A stretch of DNA of 64,000 nucleotides from Mogibacterium sp. (GTDB lineage: Bacteria; Bacillota; Clostridia; Peptostreptococcales; Anaerovoracaceae): the NCBI GenBank assembly GCA_017512365.1, contig JAFWGQ010000059.1, forward strand, positions 24,029-88,028, given 5' to 3'. Numbering within the stretch: the stretch's first letter is position 1; every line of letters begins with the position of its first letter. The notes beneath the pieces are model-generated. The model made no database searches, was not told where the DNA came from, and worked only from the letters and a program-made list of their open reading frames with translations. A program made the position numbers and the translations under genes. Positions 59,793-64,000 of this stretch are shown here, in pieces.

Positions 59793-60332
59793 ACGCACCG
59801 GTGATTAACCGTTTACGCTTTTAAATATTTGGGATACTTTAAGAATACAAATGTATAATTATTCAAATAAAAGGGAAAGTATAAATAAAAGAGTGGTGTT
59901 CATGGCTCATAAACAAACCTTATACTCTCGTCTCACTATAGATGGAACAGAAAGCAAATGAAAAAAAGAAGAGCTGTTGTAATTATTCGGGTCTGCTAAA
60001 AGCGACTCTTATAGAAGGATCGGCTGCAAAGTATATTAACGGCGATGTTGGCTTCTTGAATTATATTAAGTCGAATACTAAAATATAGATAGCAATCATA
60101 ATTTTTATGTAAACTAGCTCAAAAAATAATACGCAATTCAATCATATTTAATATGTAGTATTAGCAATTATGTAGGCGCCCATATATCCCTACATAATTA
60201 CGTGAATTCTTGAAATATCAACACATACGTGCCTGATCGAAATAATGTAGCGTATTTTTTAGTTATAGATCGGGATTTCAAGAAGTTGAGATCTCGGTCT
60301 CTTTTCTTAAAAAAGGAGAACGGGGGACTGTG
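59793..60332. other. AT-rich gene-poor spacer
   Basis: No convincing gene. An extended -10-like TATAAT at 59854-59859 and a 48-codon open frame (59942-60088, beginning MEQKANEKKKSCCNYSG, no ribosome site) are the only features. Composition is much more AT-rich than the flanks. Confidence 0.5.
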
Positions 60333-61640
60333 ATGAAGGCGATGGAAAGCATAAAAGAAAAGCTGGGCATCCGCACACCGGGTGAGGACCTCGAGGCATA
60401 TGTGCCGGATATACCGCGCAGGAGCGCCGCGAAGCTGACCAGGGCTATCATGAGGCTGAGTGTGCTGAACCGCCCTGCAAGATTCAGCTATGATTTTGAC
60501 AAACGCGTGATGAAAGGCCGGCAGGTCCTGATACTGGCTCAGCACGCATCCAGAGATGATCCGTATTACGTGATTGCGGGATATACCTTTATACAGCCCA
60601 ACGCTGTAATGAGTCTGACCAACGTGCTTATTCCTGTGATGTACCGCCTTCTGCTGGCGGACGGAGTGATACTGAAATCACTTTTTGAGCCGGATATAAA
60701 GGCGATGCGGCATATGATGCGCCTTCACAAAAAAGGAGCGTCCTTCCTGCTTTTTCCTGAGGGGGTGCAGTCTGCGGACGGAACTACACAGCCGCTCCAT
60801 CCGGCTACAGCCAGACTCGTAAAAAAACTGGCAATGGATACGGTTCTGTGCACAAGCCACGGCGCGTATCTCTGTAATCCGCGGTTCGATACCAACAAGC
60901 GCAAGGGGAGGCTCGAATACAGATTCGAGATGCTGTTCCGTAAAGAAGAACTGAAGGAGATGACAGAAGAGGAGCTGTACTCGCGCCTTCTGGAGAAGTT
61001 CAGATATAACGACTTTGCCTGGAACAGAGAGAATCAGTACAGATACAGGAGCAGGGTTCCGCTGGCCAACGGAATCGACAATCTGCTCTTTGCCTGCCCG
61101 TGCTGCGGGAAACAGTTCTCCATGCACGTGGAGGGAGACCGGCTTCTCTGCAGCTGCGGCAGCGCTGTCACTGTAGACGATCGGTATAATCTCATACCGG
61201 ATGACGGCAGAGACTTCCCGTTCAGAGGTATCGATGAGTGGTATCGCTGGCAGAGAAGCGTCATCGAGGAGGAAGTCAGCGATGAGGGATTCCTGCTGCA
61301 GGAAGATGCTGAATTCAGGACTCTGAATACGGAAAACCTCATGAAAGGCCGGTTCACTCCGGCAGGAGAGGGAAGGGTCGAGATCGACCGCGAGCACTTC
61401 CGGTATATCGGCACAAGAAACGGTGAAGAAGTGAAGCTGGAGTTCGACATCTCCAGGATGCCGTGCGCATCTGTCACCAAAGCCATGGCGAACGAATTCT
61501 ACTATGACGGCGTGTATCACCAGTTTGCCGTAAAAGGCGGGCCCGGACATGCCGTAAAGCTGATGATGACGGTCGAGGTCCTGCACGATATGACAGATAC
61601 TGACCGAAGCAGAGCACGCAAAGACGTTGAAAGGGATTGA
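60333..61640 (+). CDS. PlsC-type acyltransferase with C-terminal zinc ribbon
   Basis: 435 residues from the ATG at 60333 (AAAAAGGAGAACGGGGG upstream; a GTG at 60330 is adjacent). Acyltransferase motifs are LAQHASRDDPYYV (HX4D) and LLFPEGVQSADG (FPEGxxS). Then CPCCGKQFSMHVEGDRLLCS with CGS forms a zinc ribbon (about residues 253-275), and a beta-rich end follows. It probably acylates lysophosphatidate or a related lipid; the ribbon is an unusual addition. Confidence 0.8.
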   Translation: MKAMESIKEKLGIRTPGEDLEAYVPDIPRRSAAKLTRAIMRLSVLNRPARFSYDFDKRVMKGRQVLILAQHASRDDPYYVIAGYTFIQPNAVMSLTNVLIPVMYRLLLADGVILKSLFEPDIKAMRHMMRLHKKGASFLLFPEGVQSADGTTQPLHPATARLVKKLAMDTVLCTSHGAYLCNPRFDTNKRKGRLEYRFEMLFRKEELKEMTEEELYSRLLEKFRYNDFAWNRENQYRYRSRVPLANGIDNLLFACPCCGKQFSMHVEGDRLLCSCGSAVTVDDRYNLIPDDGRDFPFRGIDEWYRWQRSVIEEEVSDEGFLLQEDAEFRTLNTENLMKGRFTPAGEGRVEIDREHFRYIGTRNGEEVKLEFDISRMPCASVTKAMANEFYYDGVYHQFAVKGGPGHAVKLMMTVEVLHDMTDTDRSRARKDVERD

Positions 61641-61660
61641 GGAAGGGAGTGAGACAAGAG

Positions 61661-62431
61661 ATGGAATTGCTGGATAAACTTAATTCCCCGTTTATGTACA
61701 TGGTCTGCGGCAGCATAGTTGCCTTTATCGGAGCAGTCTGTGTTGTGTTCCTTGTACGCGCATACAGGGCCGGATTAGCCATCGGAATGGAACGCGCAAA
61801 GCTGAAGAGGGTGATCATTTCAAGCGCGTCGTTCACGGTGCTTCCTGCGCTTGCGATACTGCTTGGCGTAATAGCATTATCGGGAAGCCTCGGGGTCCCG
61901 TGGCCGTGGCTCAGGCTGTCCGTGATAGGCGCCCTGCACTATGAGACTCAGGTGGCTTCGGCAGCTGCGGAAGCCACCGGCATGAGCAGTCTTTCAGCTG
62001 CAGAGATGACTGCCGGCAGTTTCAGCACGATATGTCTCCTGATGAGCGTGTGCATCATATGGGGGCCGCTGCTCAGTATAATATTTACAAAAAAGTATTC
62101 CGGCAAGCTCAATGAGACTGATGAAAAGGGCGAGCGCAAGGACAACATATTCACAAGGGGATTCGGGGACAAGGCCATCACGGCCATGTTCATAGGCCTT
62201 GTAAGCGCATACGTCGGGAGCTATATCGGAGAGATAGTTTCCGGAAACGGCCGTTTCACATTCACGGGAAACTGGCTGCCGCTTGCCGTAGCCATAGTTG
62301 CCGCCGCGGCGATGGCGGTATTCATATGGCTCAGGGAAAAGAAAAACATAGTATGGGTAGAGAGCTTTTCCATTTGCGGAAGCATGCTCATAGCCATGGC
62401 GGCAGCGATACTTCTGGCTCCGCTGGTATGA
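61661..62431 (+). CDS. DUF5058-like membrane protein
   Basis: 256 residues from the ATG at 61661 (GAAGGGAG upstream; a TTG at 61637 overlaps the previous stop). About six hydrophobic segments: FMYMVCGSIVAFIGAVCVVF, ALAILLGVIALSGSLGVPWP, WLRLSVIGALHYETQVASAA and others. The layout matches what I recall of DUF5058 proteins, unknown transporters. It pairs with the next membrane gene. Confidence 0.65.
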   Translation: MELLDKLNSPFMYMVCGSIVAFIGAVCVVFLVRAYRAGLAIGMERAKLKRVIISSASFTVLPALAILLGVIALSGSLGVPWPWLRLSVIGALHYETQVASAAAEATGMSSLSAAEMTAGSFSTICLLMSVCIIWGPLLSIIFTKKYSGKLNETDEKGERKDNIFTRGFGDKAITAMFIGLVSAYVGSYIGEIVSGNGRFTFTGNWLPLAVAIVAAAAMAVFIWLREKKNIVWVESFSICGSMLIAMAAAILLAPLV

Positions 62432-62444
62432 AAAGGGGGACGAT

Positions 62445-63152
62445 ATGACAGAGAGTGAAAAAAACAAGCTGTTTGAAAGCTTCAGTGCCCGCACCCATGT
62501 GCTGGGCAGGATATGCAACGCGGCCACTCTTATACTTCTTGTGGGAGCTCCGTTCGTGATAGGAGCTTATCTGGGAGCCATGCCGAGCCTGACTGCGACG
62601 GCGCGTGCCTTTCTTGCCGTAGGGCTGGTATGGATGATAAGCGGCGTGGTCGAATATCTTATCTATACGCCTATGCTCGGCTCCGGAGGCAGCTACCTTG
62701 CCTTTATCACCGGCAATCTCGTGAACCTGAAGATCCCGTGTGCCGTCACATCAAGGGACATTGCAGGTACAAAGACAGGCACTGCGGAAAATGAGATCGT
62801 TTCAACGCTGTCGATAGCCACATCTTCGCTCGTGACCATCCTTGTCATAGCGATCGGCGTAGCTCTTCTCATACCGCTTCAGCCTGTGCTCAGGTCTCCG
62901 GTGCTCCAGCCTGCCTTTGAGCAGGTGGTCCCGGCGCTGTTCGGCGCTCTGGCATATAAGTACTTCCGCGGCAACCTCGGCATAGCTCTGCCGCCGCTGA
63001 TCATGATCAGCATTCTGTTCTGCCTGATACCGGCACTCAGTTCTGCCACCAGCTTCATGATACTGCCATGCGGCGCGCTCGCTATAGGCCTCGCGTACTG
63101 GCAGTTCCGCAGGGAAGAAGCATCAGGCGATAAAACTGAAAGAAAAGCATGA
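62445..63152 (+). CDS. Membrane protein partner of the DUF5058-like protein
   Basis: 235 residues, ATG at 62445 after AAAAGGGGG. Five to six hydrophobic helices; GSGGSYLAFITGNLVNLKIP is a distinctive loop. Unknown substrate. Thirteen bases after the preceding gene; its stop overlaps the start of the transporter gene, so the three are one operon. Confidence 0.65.
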   Translation: MTESEKNKLFESFSARTHVLGRICNAATLILLVGAPFVIGAYLGAMPSLTATARAFLAVGLVWMISGVVEYLIYTPMLGSGGSYLAFITGNLVNLKIPCAVTSRDIAGTKTGTAENEIVSTLSIATSSLVTILVIAIGVALLIPLQPVLRSPVLQPAFEQVVPALFGALAYKYFRGNLGIALPPLIMISILFCLIPALSSATSFMILPCGALAIGLAYWQFRREEASGDKTERKA

Positions 63153-64000
63153 AAAGGCGTTTTTACTCCGGGGTAGTAAGATACCGCAGGGCGATAATGG
63201 TGCTGTTTGCAGTGATAACAGCAGTCAGCGTTTTCATGTACCCAAAAGTGAAGGTAAACTATGATCTGGTCAACTACCTCCCGAAAGACTATATATCCAC
63301 AAAGTCGCTCAAGGTGATGCATGAGGAGTTCGGCGACATGCCGAATGCGCGGGTCGTTCTGCGCGATGTGAGCAGGCAGGATATCAAAGAGTACAAAGCA
63401 AAGATCGAGGCAATAGACGGAGTTCTCGGCGTGACATGGCTGGATACCGTGATCCCTCTGGACTTTCCGCAGGAGATGCTGCCGGACGGCATATCCGAGA
63501 TATTCTACAAGGACGGGAACGCTCTGCTGACGCTGACGATAGACGAGGACAAGCAGTATCAGGTCATACCTGAGCTGTATGAGCTCATCGGCGAGGACAA
63601 CTGCATGTCCGGAAATGCCGTGGTCACTGTGGTGGGAGCCGAAAACACGATAAAAGAGGGCATCGTCATAACCATTGCGGCGGTCCTGCTTCTGCTGACT
63701 GTTCTGACCCTCACCACCACATCGTGGGCCGAACCTCTGATCATAGTGCTCGGGCTCCTGATGGCAGTCATCATAAACGCCGGGACGAACCTGGTGTTCG
63801 GCACCATATCCTTCCTGACCAGCGCTACAGGCATAATGCTTCAGTTGGCGGTCGCGATAGATTATTCTGTCTTCCTGATACACCGCTTCGATGAATGTCG
63901 AAAAGCGGAACCCGATCCGGAAGAGGCGATGATAGAGGCGCTGACACTCTCATCTTCATCCATATTATCGAGCGGCCTTACGACCATCATAGGCTTCATC
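63149..64000 (+). CDS. MMPL/RND-family transporter (3' partial)
   Basis: The ATG at 63149 overlaps the previous stop as ATGA, and the frame is open to the window end (284 codons seen). An N-terminal helix, then an outer domain (NYDLVNYLPKDYISTKSLKV), then the first membrane cluster (IVITIAAVLLLLTVLTLTTT) and LQLAVAIDYSVFLIHRFDEC, the hallmark segment of MMPL/RND permeases. The substrate is unknown; it lies in an operon with the two membrane proteins. Confidence 0.88.
   Translation, partial: MKRRFYSGVVRYRRAIMVLFAVITAVSVFMYPKVKVNYDLVNYLPKDYISTKSLKVMHEEFGDMPNARVVLRDVSRQDIKEYKAKIEAIDGVLGVTWLDTVIPLDFPQEMLPDGISEIFYKDGNALLTLTIDEDKQYQVIPELYELIGEDNCMSGNAVVTVVGAENTIKEGIVITIAAVLLLLTVLTLTTTSWAEPLIIVLGLLMAVIINAGTNLVFGTISFLTSATGIMLQLAVAIDYSVFLIHRFDECRKAEPDPEEAMIEALTLSSSSILSSGLTTIIGFI

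Noticed and set aside
59942-60088. 48-codon open frame (MEQKANEKKKSCCNYSG...)
   Set aside because: No ribosome site, promoter spacing unclear and AT-rich context; cannot be told from a chance frame without conservation data.
53503-60332. Prophage or integrative element at tRNA-Val
   Set aside because: No integrase of tyrosine type, phage structural genes or attachment-site repeat of the tRNA 3' end was found; it is called only a variable island.

Overview
The window looks like a chromosomal segment of an anaerobic Firmicute of the class Clostridia, probably gut-associated. Base composition is moderately GC-rich. Genes are tightly packed with strong AGGAGG-type ribosome sites. Taxon-typical features are phosphate butyryltransferase, a YitT protein, a DUF1292 protein, a CIRCE-controlled hsp20, the tig-clpP-clpX-lon-engB run, the rplS-rbgA-rnh run and an NHLM-type bacteriocin exporter. 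No genus can be named from this alone.

Layout. 1-5 kb: the 3' part of an NHLM-type ABC exporter, then a secreted lipase-like membrane protein whose best start codon is AUA. 5-11.5 kb: lacZ, phosphate butyryltransferase, and a GH2 glycosidase fused in frame to a galactokinase. 11.5-18.3 kb: divergent serA and serC, a DD-carboxypeptidase homologue lacking its catalytic residues and carrying a P(A/V)QEQ repeat stalk, uvrC and a DUF1292 gene. 18.3-21.1 kb: tRNA-Leu(CAG), tRNA-Ala(GGC), a low-GC stretch with a nucleoside deoxyribosyltransferase, yitT and a transposase remnant. 21.1-30.2 kb: small metabolic genes, several of them decayed (aldo/keto reductase, GNAT and 5'-nucleotidase pseudogenes). 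Within this stretch, on the minus strand at 24072-24215, is a 47-codon gene for a peptide with a double-glycine leader motif; it has its own -10 box, ribosome site and terminator. 30-37 kb: Na/Pi cotransporter, cardiolipin synthase, a charged helical-repeat protein, an HD protein, a lipoprotein MTA/SAH nucleosidase, an LUD protein and hsp20.

37-53.5 kb is mostly conserved housekeeping: an MBL/beta-CASP nuclease, murI, a CYTH protein, tig-clpP-clpX-lon-engB-hpt, a PHP phosphoesterase, a Nudix ADP-ribose pyrophosphatase, a XerD homologue lacking both catalytic histidines, rplS with a structured leader, rbgA, a small membrane protein and a fused RNase HII-RNase HI. 53.5-60.3 kb is a lower-GC island next to tRNA-Val(GAC). 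It holds a broken treble-clef gene, a small membrane protein, a leucine-rich-repeat tail remnant, a 1316-residue repeat surface protein and a convergent small serine recombinase with repeat sequences upstream of it. 60.3-64 kb: an acyltransferase with a zinc ribbon, two membrane proteins (a DUF5058-like protein and its partner), and the 5' part of an MMPL/RND transporter cut by the window end.

Most promising for novelty are the isolated double-glycine microprotein (possibly linked to the NHLM exporter), the GH2-galactokinase fusion, the RNase HII-HI fusion, the catalytically degenerate DD-peptidase and XerD homologues, and the adhesin-recombinase island. Functions are inferred from remembered family motifs; no database search was run.
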